NCBI GenBank assembly: GCA_044221555.1
Contig: JBGAOY010000003.1
Coordinates: 186,001 to 250,000 of the forward strand
Direction: 5' to 3'
Source: JAEUJM01 sp044221555
GTDB taxonomy: Bacteria; Actinomycetota; Acidimicrobiia; Acidimicrobiales; DATDAH01
DNA length: 64,000 bases
The translations under genes were made by a program, and so were the position numbers. Every line of letters begins with the position of its first letter. Positions within the stretch are counted from its first letter, which is position 1. Of this stretch, positions 16,906-28,915 are shown one piece after another. Under the pieces are notes generated by a model, which saw only the letters and a list, made by a program, of their open reading frames with translations, was not told the origin of the DNA and searched no databases.

Positions 16906-16943
16906 CAGGCCTCAGAGCTCAGGCCTCAGAGCTCAGGCCTCAG
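16906..16943. repeat. 14-bp tandem repeat at the efeU stop
   Basis: The unit CAGGCCTCAGAGCT occurs 2.7 times (16906-16919, 16920-16933, 16934-16943) and covers the stop codon of efeU. Decayed copies extend about 40 bp further downstream. Confidence 0.75.
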
Positions 16944-17832
16944 CGGCGAGGGCGGCGGCGGCCAGGTCCTCGGGCTCGGCCGTGTCGGGCTCGATCGCAG
17001 GGGCCGGGGCGGCCGTGCCCGGGCGGTCGGGGCGGAGGAACAGGTACGTGACCGGGATGATGTAGGCCAGCCAGACGGCCACCTGCTCGATCGAGGGGCG
17101 CGGGTCCCAGCCGAAGAGGCCGGCGAGGAACCGTCCCGACTGGGTGTCGATCGTGAGCCAGTCGAGGCCGGTGACGTCGTAGACCGCGCCGTTCAGCGTG
17201 GCGAGGGCGTTCTGCTCGGTGTACTGCAGGAACATGACGCCCTTGGCCAGCAGGCCGGCGGCGAACACGATCACGATCATCCCGGTGATGTTGAAGAACA
17301 GCTTCATGGGCAGCACCTTGCTGCCGGAGTAGACGAGGTAGCCGAGCACGGCGGCGATGGCGAGGCCGATGAGGCCGCCGATGAACACGTCCCAGCCGGT
17401 GCTCGACGTGGCCGCGGCGATCAGGAACAGGGCGGTCTCGATGCCCTCACGCAGCACTGCGAAGAACGCCACCACCATCACGGCGGTCTTCACGCTGTCC
17501 GAGGCGAGGGCCGCGTCGACGCGGTGCTCGAGTTCGCCCTTGATGGCCCGGCTCTGGCGGCGCATCCAGAACACCATCCAGGTGAGGACGGCGGCGGCGA
17601 TGAACGAGATGGCCGCGAAGGCACGGAGCTTGGTGTCGCCCTCGAACGACCCGACCGTGTTGTGCAGCACCACACCGAACACCGTCGAGAGCAGGGCCGC
17701 GAGGGCGACGCCGAGCCACACGGGCCGGTCGAGGTCGCGCCGGTCGATCTTGCGCAGGTACCCGAACACGATGCCCACGATCAGCGAGGCCTCGAAGCCC
17801 TCGCGGATCAGCACCAGCATCGACTCACCCAT
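16933..17832 (-). CDS. efeU: iron permease, FTR1/EfeU family
   Basis: A 299-residue polytopic membrane protein that imports iron. Both family motifs are present: IREGFEASLIVG near the N-terminus and VLREGIETALFLI around residue 125 (REGxE type), along with multiple hydrophobic helices. The C-terminal ~30 residues are Pro/Ala/Glu-rich. The start ATG 17832 is 18 bp from an IdeR-like box, so iron repression is likely. EfeO and EfeB are not adjacent, so this is an orphan permease or works with distant partners. Confidence 0.9.
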   Translation of the reverse strand: MGESMLVLIREGFEASLIVGIVFGYLRKIDRRDLDRPVWLGVALAALLSTVFGVVLHNTVGSFEGDTKLRAFAAISFIAAAVLTWMVFWMRRQSRAIKGELEHRVDAALASDSVKTAVMVVAFFAVLREGIETALFLIAAATSSTGWDVFIGGLIGLAIAAVLGYLVYSGSKVLPMKLFFNITGMIVIVFAAGLLAKGVMFLQYTEQNALATLNGAVYDVTGLDWLTIDTQSGRFLAGLFGWDPRPSIEQVAVWLAYIIPVTYLFLRPDRPGTAAPAPAIEPDTAEPEDLAAAALAAEA

Positions 17833-17850
17833 CGTTGGTCACACCCATAG

Positions 17851-17869
17851 TTAGGTCACCTTAACACAA
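17851..17869. promoter_or_regulatory. IdeR/DtxR-like iron box before efeU
   Basis: TTAGGTCACCTTAACACAA matches the mycobacterial IdeR consensus at about 13 of 19 positions. It overlaps a possible minus-strand -10 (TAACTA) for efeU and could also affect the divergent FAD gene. A DtxR-family regulator is encoded at 22.97-23.66 kb. Confidence 0.6.
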
Positions 17870-17894
17870 GGTCGTCGCTCGGCCAACAACAGGT

Positions 17895-17900
17895 TAGGGT
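17895..17900 (+). promoter_or_regulatory. -10-like hexamer of the FAD oxidoreductase gene
   Basis: TAGGGT ends 8 nt before GTG 17909. Confidence 0.45.
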
Positions 17901-17908
17901 CGCCGCCA

Positions 17909-19315
17909 GTGGTCATCGCCAATCATGTCGAGGCGTCGGTCGACCTCGCCGTCGTCGGTGCCGGCCCCGCCGGCCTGGTGGCCGCGCTGCGGGCCGCCCG
18001 TGCCGGGCATCGGGTGGTGGTGCTCGAGGCCTCCGACCAGGTGGGGGGCATGGCCGGGAGCTTCACGGTCGCCGGCCAGCGTGTGGACTTCGGCAGCCAC
18101 CGCCTCCATCCGGCCATCGACGCCGACCACCTTGCCCTGCTGCACGAGGTGCTGGGCGACGACCTGCAGGTCCGGCCCCGCCACGGGCGGATCCGCCTGC
18201 GCGGTCGCTGGCTGGCCTTCCCGCTGCGCACCACCGATCTGGTCCGCCGCCTGCCGCCGTCGTTCGCCCTCGGGGCGGCGGGGGACGCCGTCCTCTCGCC
18301 CTTCCGCCGGCCCCGCGCCGACACGTTCGCCGAGGTGGTGCGGGCGGGGCTCGGTCCCACCGTCGCCGCCACGTTCTACGACCCCTACGTCACCAAGCTG
18401 TGGGGGGTGCCCCCCGACCAGCTCGCCGGCGAACTGGCCCGGCGTCGCGTGAGTGCCTCCTCGCCGGGCGACATCGTGGCCCGCCTCCGCCGTGGGCGCT
18501 CCAGCCCCAAGGCCACGTTCCTGTACCCGGCCGGTGGGTTCGGCACCATCTGCGAGCGCCTGGCCGACGCCGCGGTGGCCTCGGGTGTCGAGCTGCGCCT
18601 GGGTGATGCCATGACCGCGCTCGTGCTGGGTGACGACGAGGTGACCGTGCGCACCGCGTCGGGGGCGCGCGTCGACGCCGGCCGGGTCTGGTCGACCGCG
18701 CCGCTGCCCGCGTTGGTGGGACAGACCACGCCATCACCGCCCGCCGAGGCGTGCGACGCGGCGGCAGGCCTCGACCACGGGGGATTGGTGCTGGTGTACC
18801 TGGTGGTGGACCGCCCCCGTTGGACCGAGTTCGACGCGCACTACTTCCCCGAAGCCGACGTGGCCTTCGGGCGCCTCTCCGAGCCGAAGAACTACCGGGA
18901 CGGGCCCGATCCTCCGGGGCACACGGTGCTGTGCGCCGAGGTGCCCGCCGACGTGGGCGACGCCATCTGGACCGCCTCGCCCGCCGACCTGGGGACGATG
19001 GTGCGCGACACCGTCGTACGCCTGGGGTTGCCCGACCCCGACCCGGTCGACATCGAGTTGCGGCACGTGCCCCGCGTGTATCCCCGCTACCGGGTGGGGT
19101 TCGAGGGCGATCTCGCCGCGCTCGAGCGCTGGGCCGACGGGCAGCCCCGTCTGCTGACGTTCGGCCGCCAGGGCCTGTTCGTGCCGGACAACACCCATCA
19201 CGCGCTGGTGATGGGCTCGGCGGCCGCCTCCGCCCTGGCCGCCGACGGCACCTTCGACGAGGCAGCGTGGCGTCGCGCCCGCGACGGCTTCCGCGCCAAC
19301 GTCGTCGAGGACTGA
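17909..19315 (+). CDS. FAD-dependent amine-oxidase-like protein
   Basis: A 468-residue FAD/NAD(P)-binding protein. The dinucleotide motif DLAVVGAGPAGLVAALRAAR lies at about residues 11-30, followed by VVVLEASDQVGGMAG and FGSHRLHPA. The latter resembles the GSHR segment of protoporphyrinogen-oxidase-like and UDP-galactopyranose-mutase-like proteins. C-terminal LLTFGRQGLFVPDNTHHALVM is the usual FAD-contacting end. It is not the heme-pathway oxidase, since hemY sits in the hem operon. The reaction is unknown; its neighbours are glycosyltransferase-like genes, so a lipid- or sugar-modifying role is inference. The start is GTG 17909. Confidence 0.75.
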   Translation: MVIANHVEASVDLAVVGAGPAGLVAALRAARAGHRVVVLEASDQVGGMAGSFTVAGQRVDFGSHRLHPAIDADHLALLHEVLGDDLQVRPRHGRIRLRGRWLAFPLRTTDLVRRLPPSFALGAAGDAVLSPFRRPRADTFAEVVRAGLGPTVAATFYDPYVTKLWGVPPDQLAGELARRRVSASSPGDIVARLRRGRSSPKATFLYPAGGFGTICERLADAAVASGVELRLGDAMTALVLGDDEVTVRTASGARVDAGRVWSTAPLPALVGQTTPSPPAEACDAAAGLDHGGLVLVYLVVDRPRWTEFDAHYFPEADVAFGRLSEPKNYRDGPDPPGHTVLCAEVPADVGDAIWTASPADLGTMVRDTVVRLGLPDPDPVDIELRHVPRVYPRYRVGFEGDLAALERWADGQPRLLTFGRQGLFVPDNTHHALVMGSAAASALAADGTFDEAAWRRARDGFRANVVED

Positions 19316-19373
19316 GATCCCGGGGACGAACGGGACGCCGCCCGCTTCGGCAGAGGAGCCTCTCGGTAGGTGC

Positions 19374-19450
19374 CCTCGTCGGGCGTTCCCGGCAGGTCCG
19401 AGGCGGATGAACGACCGCACGCGGGTGTGGAACCGGTGGCTGACGGGCCC
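19374..19450 (-). pseudogene. relic of a second GT2-like gene 3' end
   Basis: On the minus strand this stretch encodes VSHRFHTRVRSFIRLG, matching ISYRFRTHGRSFIRLG in the intact fusion gene next to it. At DNA level 19401-19448 aligns with 19688-19736 at about 40 of 47 positions with a one-base gap. There is no start or intact frame around it. Confidence 0.6.
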
Positions 19451-19456
19451 CTGGGC

Positions 19457-19570
19457 AGCCTCACCGCCGAGGACGTCGGTGACTGGCGCCGGCAGGTCGA
19501 CGTCGCTCACGCCCACGGTGAGTTCCTCTTCTGCGAGCCCACCTTCGTGGTGTCGGCGCGGGCGAACTGA
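19457..19570 (+). pseudogene. relic C-terminal tail of a methyltransferase-like gene
   Basis: The plus-strand frame ending at 19570 encodes LTAEDVGDWRRQVDVAHAHG then EFLFCEPTFVVSARAN. This looks like the last helix and strand of a class I SAM methyltransferase. Only the tail is present, directly joined to the opposite-strand GT2 relic. Confidence 0.45.
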
Positions 19571-19629
19571 CGGATCCAGTGGCCCGCCGCCGGTGTGGGC
19601 GCGGGGTCAGGCGAACGGCGGGGGGAACA

Positions 19630-21552
19630 TCAGGCCCGGTTCAGTTCGAGGTAGACGGCTGGCACCACGTTGCGCAGGTAGGTGCCCAGGCGGATGAACG
19701 ACCGCCCGTGGGTCCGGAAGCGGTAGCTGATCGGGACCTCCTCGTAGCGGTAGCCCTTGGCCAGCAGGTCGAGGGTGAGCACCTGGGCGTAGTTGAAGTC
19801 GTGGATCACCTCGGCCGCGGCGGTGGCGTCGGCCGACAGCGCCCGGTAGCCGCTCTGGCCGTCGGTGATGCGCCGGCGGGAGATGATCGACACCGCCAGC
19901 GTGAGCACCCGGTTGCCGACGTGGCGATGCGGCCGCATGCGCCGGGGGCCACCCGCGAAGCGTGAGCCCACCACGTAGTCGGCCCGGCCCGCCAGGATCG
20001 GCGCGACCAGTCGCTCGATCTCGGCGGGGTCGTACTCGCCGTCGGCGTCGCAGAACACCGAGGCCACGGCGTCGCGCGCGGTGGCCTCGGCGAAGCCACG
20101 ACGCACCGCCGCGCCCAACCCCTGGTTGGCCGGCATCGAGATCACCTCGGCACCGGCGTCGAGGGCGCGGGCCGCGGTGCGGTCGGTGCAGCCGTCGTCG
20201 ATCACCAGGCAGTGGACGGGGTGGCCGGCAACGGCATCGGGGGCACGGCGGACCACCCGGCCGACCGTCGCCTCCTCGTCGTGGGCGGGGAGGAACAGCA
20301 CGATCGGCCGCTCGCCCCGCGAACCACCGGAGTTCTTGGTGCTCGACCACCGAGGAGGTGGCGTTCCACCAAGAATTCCTGCTTTCGGGATGGCGGGCGC
20401 GGCCGGCGCGGCGGCGGACGGTGTGGCCGGGAGGCGGAAGCGGCCGAGGAGCCCCGGGGCGGGCGCGAACACGGCGATGGCGCCGACCACCAGCGAGTAC
20501 GCCGTGGTGAGGGCGTGCACCATCAGGGCGGCGGCCAGGCCGGTGGCGCCGTCATAGCCGAGGGCGACGTAGGCCGCGACCGCGGCGGCCTCGTAGGTGC
20601 CGAACCCGCTCGGCGCGATCGCCGCGATCTGGGCGCCGACCGCGACCGCGGTCACCACCACCGCCTGGCCGTAGGTCAGGTCGAGGCCGGCCCAGTGCGA
20701 CGCCTGCCAGGTGAGCACGCTCTCGGCCAGCCACGCCGCGACCGTCAGCCCGGCGACCGTCGGCCCGGGGAGCCGCACGTCGATGCGTGAGGTGCGGGCG
20801 GCCCGGCGCAGCCACCACACGCCGGCGGCGCCGACGGCGAGGACCAGGGCCAGCACCGCCCAGGCCCAGGCCCCGAGCAGGTGGGTGACGACCGCCGGGC
20901 CCACCAGGGCACCGAGGGCCAGCACCGCCACGATGTCGGCCGCCCGCAGGGCCACGGTGGACGAGGTGGCCTCGGCCAGCGGCACGTCGGCCCGGCGGAC
21001 CACGCTGACGATGCGAAGGGGTTCTCCGAGGCGCAGCGGGAGCACGTGGTTGGCGCCGAAGGCCAGGTGGATGGCGGCCAGCGACTGTCCGAACGACAGC
21101 CCGGGCAGCACCCGGCGCCACGCGACGGCCCGTAGGACGAAGGCCAGCCCGAACACGGCCAGGGCCAGCACCACCACGACGGGACGGTCGGCCATCGCGG
21201 TGGCGCTGGCCCGCAGGGCGGCGGTGTCGACGGCGCGGGCCACGACCACGCCGGCGGCGACGAACACCGCGGCGCCGAGCAGGAAGGCCCGCCTGGATGC
21301 CGCCGCCGACAGTCGGCGGGGCGGCGCATCGCCGGCGTCGGCTGCTGGCGATGCGCCGATGGGGGCGGTAGGGCCGGCCGTGTCGGCGCCGTCGGCCGCG
21401 GCAGCGGAGCCGGCCGTGTCGCGGGCGGCGCCGGCATCGGCCGCGCCCGCGTGGCCGCTCGTGGTGGCGGCGCCGCGTGTGTCGGCGCCGCGTGTGTCGG
21501 CGACGGCCTCGGCGGCGGCCTCGTTGGTGCGGGGGGCGGCGGTGGCGGACAT
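19630..21552 (-). CDS. UPF0104-type membrane domain fused to GT2 glycosyltransferase
   Basis: A 640-residue fusion. Residues 1-85 are Ala/Asp/Thr-rich and disordered. About 85-370 form a multi-pass domain like the LPG-synthase/UPF0104 integral membrane family. About 415-640 are a DPM1-type GT2 domain with VLFLPAHDEEATVG, VIDDGCTD and SVFCDADGEYDP (DxD-type metal site), ending ISYRFRTHGRSFIRLGTYLR. It probably moves a sugar from a nucleotide donor to polyprenyl phosphate. In the archaeal AglD-type fusions I know, GT2 comes first, so this order is reversed. The inter-domain linker coincides with a hairpin at 20329-20379. The start ATG 21552 follows TATCCC by 7 nt. Confidence 0.85.
   Translation of the reverse strand: MSATAAPRTNEAAAEAVADTRGADTRGAATTSGHAGAADAGAARDTAGSAAAADGADTAGPTAPIGASPAADAGDAPPRRLSAAASRRAFLLGAAVFVAAGVVVARAVDTAALRASATAMADRPVVVVLALAVFGLAFVLRAVAWRRVLPGLSFGQSLAAIHLAFGANHVLPLRLGEPLRIVSVVRRADVPLAEATSSTVALRAADIVAVLALGALVGPAVVTHLLGAWAWAVLALVLAVGAAGVWWLRRAARTSRIDVRLPGPTVAGLTVAAWLAESVLTWQASHWAGLDLTYGQAVVVTAVAVGAQIAAIAPSGFGTYEAAAVAAYVALGYDGATGLAAALMVHALTTAYSLVVGAIAVFAPAPGLLGRFRLPATPSAAAPAAPAIPKAGILGGTPPPRWSSTKNSGGSRGERPIVLFLPAHDEEATVGRVVRRAPDAVAGHPVHCLVIDDGCTDRTAARALDAGAEVISMPANQGLGAAVRRGFAEATARDAVASVFCDADGEYDPAEIERLVAPILAGRADYVVGSRFAGGPRRMRPHRHVGNRVLTLAVSIISRRRITDGQSGYRALSADATAAAEVIHDFNYAQVLTLDLLAKGYRYEEVPISYRFRTHGRSFIRLGTYLRNVVPAVYLELNRA
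20329..20379. repeat. palindrome H inside the membrane-domain/GT2 linker
   Basis: Arms of 13 nt (20329-20341 / 20367-20379, 12 paired) begin GGAGTTCTTGGTG. It resembles the 50-bp family in size and GTTC/GAAT ends but is not exactly 50 bp. It encodes linker residues about 392-408. Confidence 0.5.
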
Positions 21553-21557
21553 GACGT

Positions 21558-21572
21558 TAGGGATACCTTACA
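21558..21572. promoter_or_regulatory. weak IdeR-like site between divergent genes
   Basis: TTAGGGATACCTTAC shares the TTAGG...ACCTTA core with the stronger site before efeU. It sits just upstream of the membrane-domain/GT2 gene. The match to the IdeR consensus is poor, so this is tentative. Confidence 0.25.
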
Positions 21573-21592
21573 CACGGCGTCGGGTGAAGCGA

Positions 21593-21598
21593 TACGGT
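21593..21598 (+). promoter_or_regulatory. -10-like hexamer of the GT-C-like gene
   Basis: TACGGT ends 7 nt before ATG 21606. Confidence 0.5.
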
Positions 21599-21605
21599 GC
21601 GGGCC

Positions 21606-23084
21606 ATGTCTGCGACCCGGCTGCGCTGGTGGCTCGCCGGCCTGGCGGTCGTCGTGGCGGTGTGGACCGCGCTGGCGGTGCCGGTGCGGGCCACCTACGG
21701 AGGTCGCACCACCGCCGACGAGCCGCAGTACCTGCTGAGCGCCATCAGCATCGGGGAGGACCTCGACCTCGACATCAGCGACGAGCTCCGGACGGAGCGC
21801 TGGCGGGTGTTCCACGCCGCCGAGTTGCCGGCGCAGACCGAGCCCACGGCCGACGGGCGCGAGATCAGCCCCCACGACCCGCTCCTGCCCGCCGTCCTCG
21901 CAGCTCCCATGCTCGTCGGTGGATGGTGGGCCGCGAAGCTCACCCTGGCCGCCCTCGCCGGCGTGCTCGCCGCGGCCACGGCCTGGGTGGCGGTGCGTCG
22001 CTTCGGGGTGTCGCCCTCTGTGGCCATCGGGGTGTCGGCGGCGTTCTCGCTCGCGGCACCGTTGGCCGCGTACGCGGTGCAGGTCTACCCCGAGCTGCCC
22101 GCCGGCCTGGCCACGATCGTCGCGGTCGGTGCGCTCACCGGGTCGTTCGGGCGCCGGGGGAGGCTCGCCTTCCTCGTCGCCGTCGTGGCGCTGCCCTGGT
22201 TGGCGGTGAAGTACGTGCCGGTGGCGGCCGTGCTGGTGGTGCTGGCGCTCGTCGACCGGTGGCGGGCGGATGACCGCCGGGGCGCCGCCGTGCTCGCGGG
22301 CGGGCTCGGCGTCGCCGGCGTCGCCTTCATCGCCGTCCACCGGGTCGTGTACGGCGGGTGGACCGTGTACGCCAGCGGTGACCACTTCACCCGGACGGGC
22401 GAGGCCGGCGTGATCGGCGTGGACCCGGACTACGTGGGCCGGTCGCAGCGACTCGTCGGCCTGCTGGTCGACCGCTCGTTCGGCCTGGTGACGTGGGCGC
22501 CGGTGTTCCTGTTCGCGCTGGTGGCCCTCGGGGCCCTGGTGCGCCGGCGTCCCGATGGGTGGTCGGCCCTCGTGCTGCCGCTGGTGGCGGGTTGGGCCAC
22601 CGCGACGTGGGTGGCCCTCACCATGCACGGCTACTGGTGGCCGGGTCGGCAGGTGGTGGTGGTGGTGCCCCTGCTGGTGGTGGCCACGGCCTGGTGGCTG
22701 GACCGGAACGCGGCCGCGGTGCGGTGGTTCGCCCTGGCCGCGGTCGTCGGCGTGCTCACCTGGGCCTGGCTCGTGGCGGAGGTGCTGGCCGAGCGGTTGC
22801 GCCTGGTGATCGACTTCGACGACACGACCGCGCCGTGGGTGCGGGTGGTGCGACCCCTGCTGCCGGACTTCCGCCGGCCGGGCCCCCTGACCTGGACGCT
22901 CGCCGTCGGCTGGGGGGCGCTCCTGGCTGCGCTGCTCGCGGTCGGCTGGTGGCGGGAGGGCCGCTCAGCGCCCGGCGGTGACCGCCGCGGTGACGGCGGT
23001 GAGCACCAGGATGCGAGCGCTGGCGAAGCCGCCCAGGCCCACGTGGCGGCCCTCGATCTCGACCGTGAGCGTGCCGTCGGGTGA
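21606..23084 (+). CDS. polytopic GT-C-like membrane protein
   Basis: A 492-residue protein with about ten or more hydrophobic helices. The loop after the first helix carries TTADEPQYLLSAISIGEDLD, an acidic DE motif placed as in polyprenyl-phosphate-sugar-dependent GT-C glycosyltransferases. A catalytic role is inferred from this layout. The start is ATG 21606 rather than the in-frame GTG at 21597, because a -10-like hexamer ends 7 nt before it. The last ~40 codons overlap the convergent dtxR-type gene by 120 bp and are hydrophilic, so the natural end may tolerate variation. It is divergent from the membrane-domain/GT2 fusion, which may act with it. Confidence 0.75.
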   Translation: MSATRLRWWLAGLAVVVAVWTALAVPVRATYGGRTTADEPQYLLSAISIGEDLDLDISDELRTERWRVFHAAELPAQTEPTADGREISPHDPLLPAVLAAPMLVGGWWAAKLTLAALAGVLAAATAWVAVRRFGVSPSVAIGVSAAFSLAAPLAAYAVQVYPELPAGLATIVAVGALTGSFGRRGRLAFLVAVVALPWLAVKYVPVAAVLVVLALVDRWRADDRRGAAVLAGGLGVAGVAFIAVHRVVYGGWTVYASGDHFTRTGEAGVIGVDPDYVGRSQRLVGLLVDRSFGLVTWAPVFLFALVALGALVRRRPDGWSALVLPLVAGWATATWVALTMHGYWWPGRQVVVVVPLLVVATAWWLDRNAAAVRWFALAAVVGVLTWAWLVAEVLAERLRLVIDFDDTTAPWVRVVRPLLPDFRRPGPLTWTLAVGWGALLAALLAVGWWREGRSAPGGDRRGDGGEHQDASAGEAAQAHVAALDLDRERAVG

Positions 23085-23660
23085 CACCGCGGTGACCGTG
23101 CCGGTGCGGCCGGGCAGCACGTCGGAGGCCTCGAGGAACTCGAGCAGGCCGGGCGTGAACTCGAGCTCCTCGGGGATGCGCGACACCGTGAAGACGTCGC
23201 CGGGGCCGAGTTGCTCGAGCGCCACGGTGACCGGCTCGGTGTAGTCGCTGCCGGGGATGGGGTTGCCGTGCGGGCAGGTGGTGGGGTCGCCCAGGACGCG
23301 GGTGAGCGCCTTCTCCACGGGCTCGGAGATGACGTGCTCCCACTTGCCCGCCTCGACGTGGGCGTCGGCCCACGACAGGTCGAGGATGTCGGTGAGGAAG
23401 CGTTCGGCCAGGCGGTGGCGGCGGACCACGCGCTCGGCGAGGCGGGTGCCGTCGGCGGTGAGGCGGATGGCCCCGTCGACCGACACGAGCCCCTCGGACT
23501 CCATCCGCCTGATCATCTCCGACACCGCCGGCCGGGACACCTCGAGACGGTCGGCGATGCGGGCCTGGATGACGTCGACGGCGTCTTCGTTCAGCTCGAA
23601 GATGGCCTCGCAGTACTCCTCGAACGCGGGGTGGAATTCGGGGGTTCGGTACTCGGCCAC
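22965..23660 (-). CDS. DtxR/IdeR-family metal-dependent regulator
   Basis: A 231-residue metal-responsive repressor. A winged helix-turn-helix occupies the first ~70 residues (VIQARIADRLEVSRPAVSEM then IRRMESEGLVSV). The dimerisation/metal domain contains HRLAERFLTDILDLSWADAH, WEHVISEPVEKAL, and the metal-ligand-like CPHGNPIPG. A C-terminal SH3-like FeoA domain follows from about residue 150. IdeR-type iron regulation fits the box before efeU 5 kb away, but manganese (MntR-like) is possible. The GTG start at 23660 follows TAGACT by 6 nt. It is divergent from the cupredoxin gene with only 40 bp between starts. Confidence 0.9.
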   Translation of the reverse strand: MAEYRTPEFHPAFEEYCEAIFELNEDAVDVIQARIADRLEVSRPAVSEMIRRMESEGLVSVDGAIRLTADGTRLAERVVRRHRLAERFLTDILDLSWADAHVEAGKWEHVISEPVEKALTRVLGDPTTCPHGNPIPGSDYTEPVTVALEQLGPGDVFTVSRIPEELEFTPGLLEFLEASDVLPGRTGTVTAVSPDGTLTVEIEGRHVGLGGFASARILVLTAVTAAVTAGR

Positions 23661-23666
23661 GGTTGG

Positions 23667-23672
23667 AGTCTA
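23667..23672 (-). promoter_or_regulatory. -10-like hexamer of the DtxR-family gene
   Basis: TAGACT on the minus strand ends 6 nt before GTG 23660. Confidence 0.5.
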
Positions 23673-23687
23673 CGCAGCCTCTCCCGG

Positions 23688-23693
23688 TACCGT
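23688..23693 (+). promoter_or_regulatory. -10-like hexamer of the cupredoxin gene
   Basis: TACCGT ends 7 nt before GTG 23701. With the divergent hexamer at 23667 it leaves room for a shared 40-bp control region. Confidence 0.5.
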
Positions 23694-23700
23694 TGGGGCC

Positions 23701-24093
23701 GTGACCGCGACCCGTCAACCCTCCCGAACGTCCCTCCGGCTCGCCGCTGTCCTCGCCGCGGCGGGCTGTGCGTTCGCACTCTCGGCGTGCAGCAGTGACA
23801 GCGACTCGTCCGGCGGCGGCGAACTGCCCCCGGGCGACGTGGTGATCACCGCCGACAACATCGCGTGGGACACCGACTCGATCGAAGCCCCCGCCAACCA
23901 GGACTTCACCATCGTGGTGGACAACAAGGACGAGGGCGTGCAGCACAACTTCGACGTCAAGGACACCGAGTTCAAGACCGAGCTGGAGACGGGTGTGTCC
24001 GCCCAGGTCCTTCGCATCAACCTGCCCGAAGGCGAGTACCAGTTCGTGTGCGACCTGCACCCCAACATGACGGGCACCCTCACCGTCTCGTAG
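23701..24093 (+). CDS. cupredoxin-domain lipoprotein
   Basis: A 130-residue exported copper-binding protein. A basic n-region and hydrophobic stretch end in a lipobox LSAC with Cys30. The mature part is one cupredoxin domain. Its likely type-1 copper ligands are His in VQHNFDVKD and the Cys, His and Met of VCDLHPNMTGTLTV. It probably carries electrons or copper at the outer membrane face. The GTG start at 23701 follows a -10-like hexamer; the longer open frame upstream is antisense to the regulator and not credible. Confidence 0.88.
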   Translation: MTATRQPSRTSLRLAAVLAAAGCAFALSACSSDSDSSGGGELPPGDVVITADNIAWDTDSIEAPANQDFTIVVDNKDEGVQHNFDVKDTEFKTELETGVSAQVLRINLPEGEYQFVCDLHPNMTGTLTVS

Positions 24094-24143
24094 GCCGGTC
24101 GGGCCGGGCCCGACCGGCTCGTTCCGATGTCAGACCCCTGCCG

Positions 24144-24149
24144 TAGCCT
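24144..24149 (+). promoter_or_regulatory. -10-like hexamer of lhr
   Basis: TAGCCT ends 6 nt before GTG 24156. Confidence 0.5.
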
Positions 24150-24155
24150 TGCGGT

Positions 24156-28820
<4,665 letters not shown>

Positions 28821-28915
28821 CCGCTTGCGTCAGTGCCGTCGCGTCGAGCGCTCGCCGGGTGTCGATACGGGCCGGTCGACCGGCGCCCCGGTGGGCCGCA
28901 CGGGGGGCGCGAGGC

